A DNA stretch of 64,000 bases from Okeania sp. KiyG1. Its GTDB lineage: Bacteria > Cyanobacteriota > Cyanobacteriia > Cyanobacteriales > Microcoleaceae. Positions 28,823 through 37,875 of this stretch are shown here, piece after piece. The DNA is taken from positions 62,001-126,000 of the forward strand of contig NZ_BLZO01000109.1 in NCBI RefSeq assembly GCF_014132355.1, given 5' to 3'. Below the pieces are notes generated by a model, which saw only the letters and a program-made list of their open reading frames with translations, was not told the origin of the DNA and did not search any database. Made by a program: the position numbers and the translations under genes. How positions within the stretch are numbered: the first letter of the stretch is position 1; every line of letters starts with the position of its first letter.

Positions 28823-29098
28823 ATGTCAGCAACAACAAATACTAAGAAAACAACCATAACTTTAACTCTAGAACCAGAACAAAAACAACTTTTAGAGCAG
28901 GCGGCTGCCTTGAGATGTTTGACTGTCAGCGAATATTTGCTACAACTTGCTTTAGAGACTGCGAGTGAGGAAACAGCAGAGCCAGAAGTTATTGTAGCCA
29001 GCGATCGCGACTGGGAAATAATAGAATCGGCAATTTTGAATCTACCCCCTGCTAAGGAAGCTTTGAAGGCAGCAATTAACGAGAATCAGCAAGAGTAA
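28823..29098 (+). CDS. DUF1778 (TacA-type) ribbon-helix-helix antitoxin, toxin absent
   Basis: 91 aa. The N-terminal RHH DNA-binding part (KKTTITLTLEPEQKQLLEQA, then LTVSEYLLQLALETA) and the C-terminal toxin-wrapping segment VASDRDWEIIESAILNLPPA are typical of DUF1778 antitoxins, which normally precede a GNAT acetyltransferase toxin that modifies aminoacyl-tRNA. No GNAT gene follows; the next gene is xisH. It may be an orphan regulator or the survivor of a lost pair. It likely binds its own promoter. Confidence 0.82.
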   Translation: MSATTNTKKTTITLTLEPEQKQLLEQAAALRCLTVSEYLLQLALETASEETAEPEVIVASDRDWEIIESAILNLPPAKEALKAAINENQQE

Positions 29099-29171
29099 GG
29101 AGAGGCTTTAAACCTTAATTATTCGGTAAACTATAAGAGCTGTTTTATTTTATTGTTGGCACTTTTCATTA

Positions 29172-29591
29172 ATGTCTAGACGGGATGATTTACATTTACC
29201 ACTACGTCATACTTTAGAAAAAGACGGGTGGATTATTACAAAAGACCCATTAATCTTAGTGTTAGAACAAACAGCATTAAAAGTAGATTTAGGAGCTGAA
29301 AAGTTTTTTGCTGCAGAAAAAGAAGGACGGAAAATTGCTGTGGAAATAAAAGACTTTGATTCTCCTTCACCTATTAGCGAATTGGAAAAAACAATAGGAC
29401 AGCTTCAGCTTTACCAATTAGCTCTCGAGGTTCAAGAACCAGAAAGACAGCTATTCCTAGCGATTAGTCAAGCCAAATACCTTGAACACTTCCAAAAACC
29501 AATTTTTCAGCTAGTTGTCCGGCGTAATAGAATTAATTTATTAATTTATGAACCAGAACAGGAGATTATTGTTCGATGGATTCTTCACTAA
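29172..29591 (+). CDS. xisH: XisH-family protein (fdxN-element excision control factor type)
   Basis: 139 aa. The family pattern is clear: [60 protein letters not shown] and QLYQLALE. XisH with XisI was defined as needed for excision of the 55-kb fdxN element in Anabaena, yet many paralogous pairs occur across cyanobacteria without such elements. The D-x(n)-E-x-K arrangement ([16 protein letters not shown]) suggests a PD-(D/E)XK nuclease-like fold (inference). It overlaps xisI by 16 bp, so the two are co-translated. No xisF recombinase is present here. Confidence 0.9.
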   Translation: MSRRDDLHLPLRHTLEKDGWIITKDPLILVLEQTALKVDLGAEKFFAAEKEGRKIAVEIKDFDSPSPISELEKTIGQLQLYQLALEVQEPERQLFLAISQAKYLEHFQKPIFQLVVRRNRINLLIYEPEQEIIVRWILH

Positions 29592-29905
29592 ATTATCTAG
29601 ATATCCTCAAAAAAACTGTGCAAGAAGCAACTCGCGACCAACCAAGTTTACAACAGATAAAGCTATATCCTGTCTGCGATTTTGATTCTGGTCACTTCCT
29701 TGTAGTAGGGACAGGTTTAGATAAGCAAGGCTGGATCGACTTTATTCTCTTTCATGCTCGTGTGGTCGATCGCCAAGTTATAATTGAAATGGATAACTTT
29801 GAGGATGGGTTAACTTCTTCTCTGATTGACGCTGGTATCCGAGCGGAGGATATTATCTCTGGTTTTAATTATCATAGAAGCAAAGAGGTTCTAAACTTCA
29901 ACTGA
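29576..29905 (+). CDS. xisI: XisI-family protein
   Basis: 109 aa, the standard partner of XisH. Conserved blocks are [40 protein letters not shown] and [15 protein letters not shown]. The start overlaps the end of xisH by 16 bp. A heteromeric complex with XisH is expected from constant co-occurrence. The biochemical role is unknown, and some authors view such pairs as toxin-antitoxin-like or nuclease/inhibitor pairs, which would fit the TA-rich surroundings (inference). Confidence 0.9.
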   Translation: MDSSLNYLDILKKTVQEATRDQPSLQQIKLYPVCDFDSGHFLVVGTGLDKQGWIDFILFHARVVDRQVIIEMDNFEDGLTSSLIDAGIRAEDIISGFNYHRSKEVLNFN

Positions 29906-29962
29906 TATCATGTTCGGTTGAATACTTACAGTTTGAAAAAGTGTTTTGTCACAAGAGAAATT

Positions 29963-30196
29963 ATGGAAACTATTCGGAAAGTAGTCTATGTCGGGAGCGA
30001 TCGCCAACTGGAAATTAGTCTACCTGATACTGTATAACCAGGTTTAGTAGAAGTTGTGGTGGTAGTACAATCTTTACCGCCAGTAGGAGAAATTTCGCCA
30101 GAAAAGGAGGAAGTTTTAGACCTTTTTGGTTTTTTGCCAAAACGCATAGATCCTCTAGAATTTCAACAAGCGTTAAGAGCGGAGTGGGATGACTAA
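29963..30196 (+). pseudogene. Antitoxin-like small gene with an internal stop
   Basis: The frame METIRKVVYVGSDRQLEISL runs to a TAA after LPDTV, then continues in frame as PGLVEVVVVVQSLPP and ends LEFQQALRAEWDD at a stop overlapping the next start (ATGACTAA). The pattern is that of a small VapB-like antitoxin of cyanobacteria, followed directly by a PIN-domain start. One substitution (Lys AAA to TAA) explains the break. Confidence 0.6.
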
Positions 30197-30293
30197 ATAC
30201 TTGCTAGATACTAACATCTTTATCTGTTATTTTAATAGGATAGGAATAAACCATGATTCAAGAATATTTACAAAAAGCAATGCAGGCAGCTAA
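30189..30293 (+). pseudogene. VapC-type PIN toxin remnant (first codons only)
   Basis: ATG at 30189 overlaps the antitoxin stop and reads MTKYLLDTNIFICYF, the canonical PIN-domain start with its first catalytic Asp (LLDTN). After about 15 codons the homology ends and the frame runs into the hicB leader. The remaining 110 or so codons of the toxin are gone. Confidence 0.65.
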
Positions 30294-30495
30294 CTACGAT
30301 ATCCTGGAGGAGGATCAAGGTTTTTATGGGTCGATTTCTGGTGCTGCTGGGGTATGGGCAACGGGTAGCACCCTCGAAGAATGTCGCCAGGAATTATTGG
30401 AAGTTTTGGAGGAGTGGGTACTTATTGGTGTTGCAATGGGTCACGAACTCCCAGAGTTTGATGGGGTTAGTTTGAAAGTGGAGTCTGTTGCCTAA
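30253..30495 (+). CDS. hicB: HicB-family antitoxin
   Basis: 80 aa. HicB antitoxins carry a partial RNase-H-like fold that occludes the HicA toxin. Visible core: DILEEDQGFYGSISGAAGVW followed by STLEECRQELLEVLEEWVL and the tail HELPEFDGVSLKVES. This short form has no C-terminal DNA-binding domain, which is common in cyanobacteria. The stop overlaps the hicA ATG by one base (TAATG), so the pair is translationally coupled in the usual cyanobacterial B-A order. Confidence 0.85.
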   Translation: MIQEYLQKAMQAANYDILEEDQGFYGSISGAAGVWATGSTLEECRQELLEVLEEWVLIGVAMGHELPEFDGVSLKVESVA

Positions 30496-30772
30496 TGCCA
30501 GTTTTTGGTTTTATATCTCGTCGAGAGTTAGTTGCTGCATTGAGAGCGGGTGGTTTTTCCGGTCCTTACTCTAGAGGAAAGCATCAAATTATCAAAATAA
30601 TTGGGTCTAATACCACGCCTTTTAAGGCGAAATATTTTTGGAGCCAAGCTCAAATACCCTACTTCCCCTCCTGGGAGGGGTTAGGGGTGGGTTAACTTCT
30701 GACTTCTGACTTCTGACTTCTGACTTCATTAAGGTGCGCGATAGTTTGCGAGTTCGCATTCCCAACTACTTC
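30495..30772 (+). pseudogene. hicA: HicA-family toxin, interrupted by a composite repeat
   Basis: The 5' part encodes MPVFGFISRRELVAALRAGG and continues FSGPYSRGKHQIIK, including the catalytic His of the dsRNA-binding-like fold. At about 30595 a composite dispersed repeat enters and stops the frame at 30693. After it, 30729-30760 reads KVRDSLRVRIPN, the next conserved HicA block. The sequence then runs into a second mini-element, so the last 20 or so residues are lost. The toxin is almost certainly inactive. Confidence 0.85.
30595..30728. repeat. Composite dispersed repeat inserted in hicA
   Basis: Matches 25660-25830 in order: AATAATTGGGTCTAATACCA, CGCCTTTTAAGGCG, AAATATTTTTGGAGCCAAGC, the CCTCCTGGGAGGGGTTAG palindrome and a CTTCTGACTTCTGACTT run. 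The hicA codons on either side would join directly if it were removed. Confidence 0.8.
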
Positions 30773-30775
30773 AAT

Positions 30776-31025
30776 ATGGCAGTATTGACATACTCCCGAC
30801 GTTGCGCTTACGCGAAAACGCGGGATTCTTCAGTCAGCAAAAACTGACCGCTGTTTTAACAGAGGTGATGTCCTCCCCCTGTGATGACGCTTATAATAAC
30901 AAAATCCTCCTAGCTTGTCAAGGGCTTATGAACGTTTAGCTTATGGAGGTATCCGAATCTTGGCCCTGGCTTTCATCCCGACGCTCCCCTGCGGGAGAGC
31001 GCGGGACTTCCCGCCAGGGAAGTTA
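30776..31025. mobile_element. IS605-like mini-element without transposase
   Basis: One end is TATTGACATACTCCCGACGT followed by a GCGCTTACGCG stem and CGGGATTCTTCAGTC; the other is CGACGCTCCCCTGCGGGAGA followed by GCGGGACTTCCCGCCAGGG. These are stem-loop ends of tnpB-type elements with the gene removed. A relic of the same right end lies at 18848. Confidence 0.6.
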
Positions 31026-31054
31026 AATTTTACAAACAAAAACAAGAGGTACAC

Positions 31055-31285
31055 ATGAACGTTCGCGAAGAAACGATTGCTAAGATTAATCAACTTCCTG
31101 AAGAACTTGTGGGTGAGGTCAATGATTTTGTCAGTTTCTTGTTGATGAAACACGATAGCAACCGCTGGCAGTTGTGGGAGTTATTTGCCGAGGGTAAAAA
31201 ATTAGCCGAATCTGACTTTTCTGATTATTTATCTAATTTGGAAGAGTACGAGGAACGTTTAGCTAGTGGAGAAATTCAATGGTAA
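31055..31285 (+). CDS. Putative MazE-position antitoxin (DUF2281-like)
   Basis: 76 aa. Starts MNVREETIAKINQLPEELVG with EVNDFVSFLLMKH, resembling the small DUF2281-type antitoxins of cyanobacteria, and ends in an acidic Leu-rich tail (SDYLSNLEEYEERLASGEIQ) suited to wrapping a toxin. It overlaps the downstream mazF-like gene by 7 bp, so translation is coupled. Function is inferred mainly from position and size. No AbrB or RHH motif is evident. Confidence 0.7.
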   Translation: MNVREETIAKINQLPEELVGEVNDFVSFLLMKHDSNRWQLWELFAEGKKLAESDFSDYLSNLEEYEERLASGEIQW

Positions 31286-31629
31286 ATGTTATCCGGGGCG
31301 ATGTGGTATTATGCGATCTTAATCCGGTAATTGGGACTGAACAAGCAGGGATAAGACCTGTAGCGATCGTACAAATAGACCGGGTTAATGCAGTGAGTCC
31401 TCACACAATTATTGCACCCTTTACGAGTAAGATTAATCGGGCACTTTTGCCTTCTCATGTATTTGTTTCTGCTGGTGTAGGTGGTTTAAGTTTAGATTCT
31501 GTGATTTTGTGCGAGCAGGTTAGAGTAATAGATAAATCTCGAATTATGAGAAAGCTGGGTCATCTAGATGATCCCTATCTGGAAGAATTAGCAAGAGCAT
31601 TGAGTATAATATTGGGGTTGTCGCTATAG
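31279..31629 (+). CDS. mazF: PemK/MazF-family mRNA interferase toxin
   Basis: 116 aa, full length. The SH3-like barrel signatures are all present: IRGDVVLCDLNPVIGTEQAG with RPVAIVQ, the TIIAPFTSKI strand, LDSVILCEQVRVIDKSRI and a C-terminal helix ELARALSIILGL. MazF/PemK toxins cleave mRNA at short sequence motifs. It is the only toxin-antitoxin pair in this cluster that looks intact, together with the overlapping upstream antitoxin. Autoregulation by the complex is expected from the family. Confidence 0.9.
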   Translation: MVNVIRGDVVLCDLNPVIGTEQAGIRPVAIVQIDRVNAVSPHTIIAPFTSKINRALLPSHVFVSAGVGGLSLDSVILCEQVRVIDKSRIMRKLGHLDDPYLEELARALSIILGLSL

Positions 31630-31801
31630 GTAACAGCGATCGCTGTTTTCAGGAGTTTTAAAGTAGGCGATCGCTGTTGTTTTGACTATTCTACAAAAAA
31701 AACTAATACTGTCGGCAGCGAGGAAGCAGGGAACACAATTAATTTTTGTTGATATCTCCTTGATAACTGATAACTGATAACTGATAACTGATAACTGAAA
31801 C

Positions 31802-34138
31802 CTAACTCTCCATCTGCGAGATAATCTGCAAACTCTTTTCATCAGATAACTCCCCTTGCCGATTTTCGCTCGCAACTTTCTGTAAAAAATTTTGATAGTT
31901 CTGCCGAACTTTCTGAGTATTAGGATGCTCTTCTCCTAGTTTTGAAACAAAAATAGTTACAGCTTCCAGATACAGCAGTTCTGCTTCAGCATATCGCCCC
32001 AGAGAGTTGTAGAGCTGGGCTAAGTTATAGAGGCTGGCTGCCATATTTGGATGTGTCGATCCTAGCAGTTGCCTATTAATCTCCAAAGCTTGGAGATAAA
32101 TCGGTTCAGCTTCACTGTATCGTTCTTGAAAGTAGTAGAGAACTGCCAGGTTGTTAAGACTTTGGGCAACATCTGGATGTACAGAACCTAGCAGTTGTTT
32201 TCTGATCTCCAATGCTTCGAGATGTAGAGGCTCGGATTCCCTGTATCGCCCTTGAGAGTCGTAGAGAACTCCTAGGTGGTTGAGACTATCAGCAACATCT
32301 GGATGTGCGGAACCTAATAGTTGCTTTCTCATCTCCAAAGCTTCCAGATACATGGGTTCAGCTTCAGTGTATCGCCCTTGACGCTTGTAGAGAACCCCCA
32401 GGTTGCTAAGACTTAGCGCAACACCTGGATGTGCGGAACCTAACAGTTGCTTTCTCATCTCCAAAGCTTCCAGATGCAGAGGTTCGGACTCAGTGTATCG
32501 CCCTTGAAAGTCGTAGAGAACCCCCAGGTTACTAAGACTTTGAGCAACATCTTCATGTATAGATCCTAGCAGTTGCTTTCTGATATCCAAAGCTTCCAGA
32601 TGCAAGGGTTCAGCTTCGTTGTATCGCCCTTGAGACTCATAGAGCTTTGCCAAATTATTAAGACTTTGGGCAACATATAGATTTGTAGAGCCTAACAGTT
32701 GCTTTCTGGTATCTAAAGCTTTCAGATACAGAGATTCTGCTTGGCTATATCGTCCTTGATACTTGTAGAGGTATGCCAGGTTGTTGAGACTTAGAGCAAA
32801 ATTTTGGTGTGTAGGCTTCAGACGTCTTTGAGCAATGTTTACACATTGTTGATACCAAGGTTCGGCTTGGTCATAAAATCCCTGACCTATATAGAATTTA
32901 CCTAAACCAGCGAAAGGCTCGATTAGATTATCATCGGTCAACCAGTCCGTCAGGTTGTCCACAACTTCGGCAAGATGGGGAATCGCCGACTCAAACATTA
33001 AAATATCCTCGCGAGTAGGTGTATAGGGAATTTCCTTTGCCTCTGCTACCATCACCCGACAAATACCTTGTTTCATCTCCTCAACCGAGTTCGACTCTGA
33101 CAACTTCCCTCTAAAAAATTCTCGAATCAGTGGATGCAATTCATAACTCCCCTCACCCACCCGTTGCAACAGACTTAAATTCACTAACCCATCATCTCGC
33201 CAATCCTCCAAATCTTCCTCATCCACTTCTAGCAAACACCCTGTCACCAAAGACCAAGGAATAGCTGCCGGAGCAAACAGACTCAACAACCGCCCCAACT
33301 CCCGCTTATCTTCATTCAACTCTTGCCAACTCAACTCAAAAGCAGTAGCAACCCCCCGCTCCGCAGTCATATCTTGAGAAAATCGTTCTAGAGATTTATG
33401 CTCTAACCATTTTGACTTTAACCGTTGCCTTGCTTTTGCCACAGATAAATCCGGTTTCCGCTCCAAATAACGCGCCACCAACTCCAACCCCAAGGGCAAA
33501 AATCCCAGATCGACACACAACGCTTTTGCCTCTTCCAGCTCCTGTTGTATCCGAGTCTCCCCAACAAAAGAAACCAACAATTCCAAAGCTGCATCCTCAT
33601 CCAGCACCTCTAACTCTAACCTATGGAAAAATTGCCCCAAGTATTTTTGACGGGTAGTTATCAACACCTTAAACCGAGCTTCCCCAGGAGGTAGAAAATC
33701 CGAAATCTCCTGATAATCAACCACATCATCAAAAATTACCAGCACATCACCCTGCAACCAGTTACGCCAACAGTAAGCCACTTGAGTCTGCAAGTTATCA
33801 TCTTTTGAAGGATTTAAGTTAAATTGCGACTTAGCAAAATTAACAATCTGAATTCCTACATCCACACCACGCCCCTCCAACCAACAAACCCCGCTAGGAT
33901 AAGTCTTTTGCTGAAGGTGATGGTGAGCATATTGGAGAGCAAGTTCAGTTTTACCGATACCACCCATACCAGTAATAGAAGTAATTGCTACTCGTTCGGT
34001 TGTTTGTAACTGTTGGTGTAGGATATCCATTACCTCATCCCGACCAACAAAATTCTTAGCGCCACTCCGGCGACTAAAATTTTCAGGAATGCCTTCTGGC
34101 AGTTGGGTACTTTCCTTTGTCGGTGCCCATCCCGACGA
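31802..34138 (-). pseudogene. NB-ARC/TPR signalling ATPase, 3' part of a gene split by an IS
   Basis: The longest Met-started stretch is 742 aa from 34030, but the coding frame runs further upstream as GWAPTKESTQLPEGIPENFS and RRSGAKNFVGRDEV before a TGA near 34143. Domains: NB-ARC with P-loop ITGMGGIGKTELALQYA and Walker B DVLVIFDDVVDY, GLPL-like FLPLGLELVARYL, winged-helix region, then seven 42-residue kinesin-light-chain TPRs (consensus SLNNLGVLY..QGRY.EAEPLHLEALEIRKQLLG). The N-terminal part lies beyond the inserted element at 35536-35955. STAND ATPases of this kind act as switchable sensors in signalling or defence. TPR units are very similar at DNA level, so copy number may vary. Confidence 0.85.
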
Positions 34139-35535
34139 CTGCAGTCAAAAGTGATTACCACCTTGACCGAAAAAATGGGTCTCAAGCCTCGCCCATAAGC
34201 GGGCGACTTTTTATTGCGGGTTGATTTTTTTCAATAAATATGTTAACCTATATGTTAGTTTGATGCGTCAAGTTATGAAAGCTAGATTTAAGTACCGTAT
34301 ATATCCAACGCCGGGACAAAAATACCGATTAGCCAAGCTATTTGGCTGTGTCCGTGTGGCGAGTGAATGATAGTCTAGCTTTCTGCCAACAGAGGTATAG
34401 ATCAGGAGAAAAGAAATCTACTAATTCAGAATTACAAAAGCTTTTTATTACTCAAGCTAAAAAGACTGAAGAAAGAGAATGGTTGTCAGAGGTTTCTAAC
34501 ATACCATTGCAGCAATCATTGAATGACTTAAACCAGGCGTTGCTCTAACTTTTTTAAATCAACTCAAGGGAAGAGAAAAGGTAGACCTGTTAGACCTCCT
34601 AAATTTAAAAGTAGGAAATCAAAGCAAACTGCTAGGTTTAGAAAGGGTGGCTTTAAGATTGGTCAGCATAAAGTTTATTTAGCTAAGATTGGAAAACTAA
34701 AAATAGTTTGGTCAAGGGAGTTACCTGCTGCTCCATCATCAGTAACAGTAATCAAAGATTCCGCCCATAGATATTTCTTGAGTTTTGTAGTAGAAATACA
34801 ACCAGAAATCTTACCTCAAACTGATAATTCAGTAGGCATAGATTTAGGTATTAAAACCTTTGCTACATTGAGCGACGGTACAAAGGTTGATGCTCCTAAG
34901 CCACTGAAGAAACGAATTAAGAAGTATATAAAGTTAAGTAAGTCATTATCTCATAAAACTAAAGGGTCTAAAAGGTATGAAAAAGCCAGGGTTAGAGTGG
35001 CTAAATTCCATGCCAAACTGAAAGATACAAGGACAGATTTTCTACATAAATTATCTACTAAAATAATTCGTGAAAACCAAACAATTGTTTTAGAAGATTT
35101 AAACGTTTCTGGAATGGTTAAAAACCGTAAATTATCCAGAGCAATTTCTGATTTAGCTTGGAGAACGTTCAGGACTTTTTTAGAAGGAAAAGCAGAAAAA
35201 TATGGTCGCGATTTCAGAGTAATTAGTCGCCCTTGAGCCAACATCCCAAGTTTGCTCAAATTGTGGCTTTAAAGGTGGGAAGCTAGACCTTCAGGTTCGA
35301 GAATGGGAGTGTCTCAACTGTGGTGCAAAACATGATAGAGACGAGAATGCAGCGATAAATATATTAGTCGCGGGCGGGCAGTCCGAGACATTAAACGGAC
35401 GTGGAGGTAAGCGTAAGACTAGCGTCAAGGTAGCAGCAGCCAGTGTTAGCGGCAGCTATGCGAAGCAAAACGTCAACCCGCCGAGGAGTTACGGCTCGGT
35501 AGGAATCCCCGCGCCTTTAGGCCGGGGAGGATGTC
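34139..35535 (+). mobile_element. IS200/IS605-type element (tnpB only) inserted in the NB-ARC/TPR gene
   Basis: Left end about ACCGAAAAAATGGGT with a CTCGCCCATAAGCGGGCGAC stem-loop; right end a GTAGGAATCCCCGCGCCTTT hairpin ending GGGGAGGATGTC. Taking the left flank up to CCACCTTG(A) and the right flank from (A)ACACCATAAAAGG rejoins the host gene as NTFYG-VQGGNHF, as expected for insertion without target duplication. No tnpA (Y1 transposase) is present. The same ends bound the gene-less element at 47595-47834. Confidence 0.85.
34275..35470 (+). pseudogene. tnpB: TnpB (RNA-guided nuclease, IS605 OrfB), frameshifted
   Basis: Homology runs MKARFKYRIYPTPGQKYRLA, NDSLAFCQQRYRSGEKK, FKIGQHKVYLAKIGKLKIVW, the RuvC-I motif VGIDLGIKTFATLSDG (catalytic Asp), RuvC-II IVLEDLNVSGMVKNR (catalytic Glu), the zinc ribbon CSNCGF...CLNCGA and Ruv[16 protein letters not shown] (Asp). 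All catalytic residues are still present, but the frame shifts near 34360, 34545 and 35230. None of these shifts sits at a long homopolymer, so this is real decay. The region from about 35320 to 35535 would encode the omega-RNA scaffold. Confidence 0.88.
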
Positions 35536-35955
35536 AACACCATAAAAGGTATTTCCTTGAATCACATTTCTAATTGTTTCCGCTAGCTTGCCATAATTGT
35601 GTACAGTGGGCCCTTGAGACTTAATTTTTTCAATCTCAGACTCAAGATTTTTAACATATTCTGAATTTTCCTGTTTTGCGACTTCAACTACATCAATAAC
35701 AGCTTGCTTAACTTCCTGGTCTTCATTAGCAGCAGCTTCCAACTCTTTTATGGCCTGATTAATATATACAGGAAAAACTTCTGTTTCAGCAGACTTCAAA
35801 GCAGGTAAACTTCCCGCAGGCTTTCGTTGTATGAGTTGCCACAACTTACCCGCTTGCTCCAAAGTCTTTTCCCCTAAACCTTCCCCTGTCTTTTCTACAT
35901 ATTTAGTGAGGAAAGAAGTGGCGATCACTGCTAGGCTCAATTCTATAGGTTCCAT
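35536..35955 (-). pseudogene. N-terminal part of the split NB-ARC/TPR protein
   Basis: Starts at the ATG at 35953-35955: MEPIELSLAVIATSFLTKYV and EKTGEGLGEKTLEQAGKLWQ, a leader I recognise from many cyanobacterial NB-ARC/TPR proteins, then a helical region (FPVYINQAIKELEAAANEDQ) and a Gly/Asn-rich end ([20 protein letters not shown]). The remainder of the 160-codon open frame ([20 protein letters not shown]) is read-through into the IS end. Joining across the element gives [16 protein letters not shown], then a TGA, then LQSSGWAPTKES in the same frame, so one nonsense codon exists besides the insertion. Confidence 0.8.
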
Positions 35956-35999
35956 TTTCTATACTCCTTGTTGAAATATTGATAATTATAAATTATATA

Positions 36000-36314
36000 G
36001 AATTTCTCAGTAAGTGTGAGGTCTACTATTGGAGATCCCCCCTAACCCCCCTTGACAAGGGGGGAAACTGGAAGTCCCCCTTAAAAAGGGGGATTTAGGG
36101 GGATCGTTCATCTACCTCACTCTTGACAAGGGGGGAAACCGGAAGTCCCCCTTTTTAAGGGAGATTTAGGGGGATCGTTCATCTACCTCACCAGGAGATC
36201 CCCCCTAACCCCCCTTGATAAGGGGGGAAACGGAAGTCCCCCTTAAAAAGGGGGATTTAGGGGGATCGTTCATCTACCTCACCAGGAGATCCCCCCTAAC
36301 CCCCCTTGATAAGG
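36000..36314. repeat. Tandem repeat, about 90-bp unit, three copies
   Basis: Unit: GATCCCCCCTAACCCCCCTT, GATAAGGGGGGAAA, TCCCCCTTAAAAAGGGGGAT, TTAGGGGGATCGTTCATCTA, then CCTCACC. Each unit contains two strong hairpins. The array resumes after the ISAs1-type element (37752-37822), so the element inserted into it. Confidence 0.85.
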
Positions 36315-37751
36315 CAGGGCTAATTCATTGTCGCCAGAGAAAAATATTGAGGAGTACAATGATTGTTGTCAAGTATTGAGTTAAGCTAACTATTCTCAAT
36401 ATTAGGGCTTAGATAGAAATGAACTTATTACAAATATTGGCCCAATTACCAGATTTTCGAGCTGCTAGAGGGAGACGTTATCCATTATGGTTAGTATTAC
36501 TGTTAGTAATTATGGGTACAATGAGCGGTTGTTTCTCCTATTGTGCCCTAGAAGATTTTGCTCGTCGTCATCATCTGGCATTACAGCAACAACTAGAGCT
36601 ATCGCCTTTGAGTTTTCCAACTGAAGTCTACATTTCGGCGAATTATGACCAGAATTGATTTTGCTCAATTAGCTCAAGTATTCAATCAATGGGCTCAACA
36701 CCAAATAACAATTCAAGAGGCCGAATGGTTAGCAGTGGACGGTAAGAGTATTAGGTCTACTGTCAGTGACTGTTATGGTTCTTACCAAGACTTTGTCAAT
36801 GTTGTTTCTGTGTTCAGTAATTGTCAAGGAGTACCTGTAGCCATAGAACAATTTCACGTGGGAAGAAAGTAGTGAAATTGCTGTTGTCCAAGCCATATTG
36901 GCTAGTTTAAACCTTGAAGGAGTAGTTTTTAGTTGCGATGCTTTACATTGTCAAAAAAAACCGTCAAGTTAATCATTGACAGAGGTAACCATTACACAAT
37001 AGCAGTCAAGGGTAATCAAAAAAAACTGTACCAGCAAGTACAACTAACAACTGAACAAACACAACCAAGTAGTGTTGATATATCAGAAGATAGATCTAGA
37101 AATCGTGTGGTTTGTAGAACAGTGTCTGTGTTTAATAATCTGTTGGGAATTAGCTCTGAGTGGGAAGGAATTAAGTCTGTGATTAGAGTTGAGCGTCAGG
37201 GTACACGAGCAAGTGTTGACTATTATCAAACAGCTTACTACATTAGCAGTCTGAAATTAAGTGCAGCAGAATTTGCAGTAGGAATTCAGGGACATTGGGG
37301 AATTGAGAATCGACTACATTGGGTTAAAGATGTAGTGTTTCGAGAGGACACAAGTCTAATTCGGCACTCTCAAGCTGCTGCTAATTTTTCTGTGATTCGT
37401 CAGTTGGCGATCGCTATCTGTCGCCTTCATGGTTATTCTTCCCTCACTACTGCGATTCGTACCATTGCTCACGATTTGGAGCAGATTTTTCTGATGATTA
37501 TAAATCTAGAACTGTAGTCATTGAGAATTGAAATTGGCCCATACACAGAACCTCACTCCCCCCTAGTTTTCGATTTCAATAGTTCTGGTATTGGCGATCG
37601 CGACTGATATTAGCGATCGCGACTGAGTCTGTGACATAAATTTTTCCTGTATAAGTATGATAATTTAGGGGAAAAGACTATGAAATACTTGACAATATGG
37701 CCAAACTTGTACTCCTCAATATTTTTCTCTGGCGACAATGAATTAGCCCTG
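36315..37751 (+). mobile_element. ISAs1-family insertion sequence
   Basis: 1437 bp with terminal inverted repeats identical over about 45 bp, beginning CAGGGCTAATTCATTGTCGC. The 11-bp direct repeat CCTTGATAAGG (36304-36314 and 37752-37762) flanks it; because this site is itself palindromic, the true duplication may be 8-11 bp. The transposase gene inside is frameshifted. Perfect ends with a broken gene suggest recent decay or mobilisation in trans. Confidence 0.9.
36419..37517 (+). pseudogene. ISAs1-family DDE transposase, frameshifted
   Basis: Starts MNLLQILAQLPDFRAARGRR with the family N-terminus (YPLWLVLLLVIMGTMSG), continues in other frames as MTRIDFAQLAQVFNQWAQ, EWLAVDGKSIRSTV (first catalytic Asp), VVFSCDALHCQKK (second Asp region) and finally GIENRLHWVKDVVFREDTS (catalytic Glu). 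Frame changes occur before 36640, near 36865 and at an A8 run (36953-36960), where one added A restores the frame. The C-terminal 194 codons are open. Confidence 0.88.
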
Positions 37752-37875
37752 CCTTGATAAGGGGGGAAACTGGAAGTCCCCCTTAAAAAGGGGGATTTAG
37801 GGGGATCGTTCATCTACCTCTATCCCACTCTTATTCATCAATTCTTTCTCCCTCTTCCTTCTTTCTTCTTCCGAT
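37518..37875. other. IS end, tandem-repeat remainder and spacer
   Basis: Contains the right inverted repeat of the ISAs1-type element (to 37751), the rest of the interrupted tandem unit (to about 37822) and a TTCCTTCTTTCTTCTTCC tract before the intron. No gene. Confidence 0.7.

Noticed and set aside
35473-35535. C-terminal end of the 160-codon frame beginning at 35955
   Set aside because: These codons are the IS605-type right end read in the host frame, not native protein.
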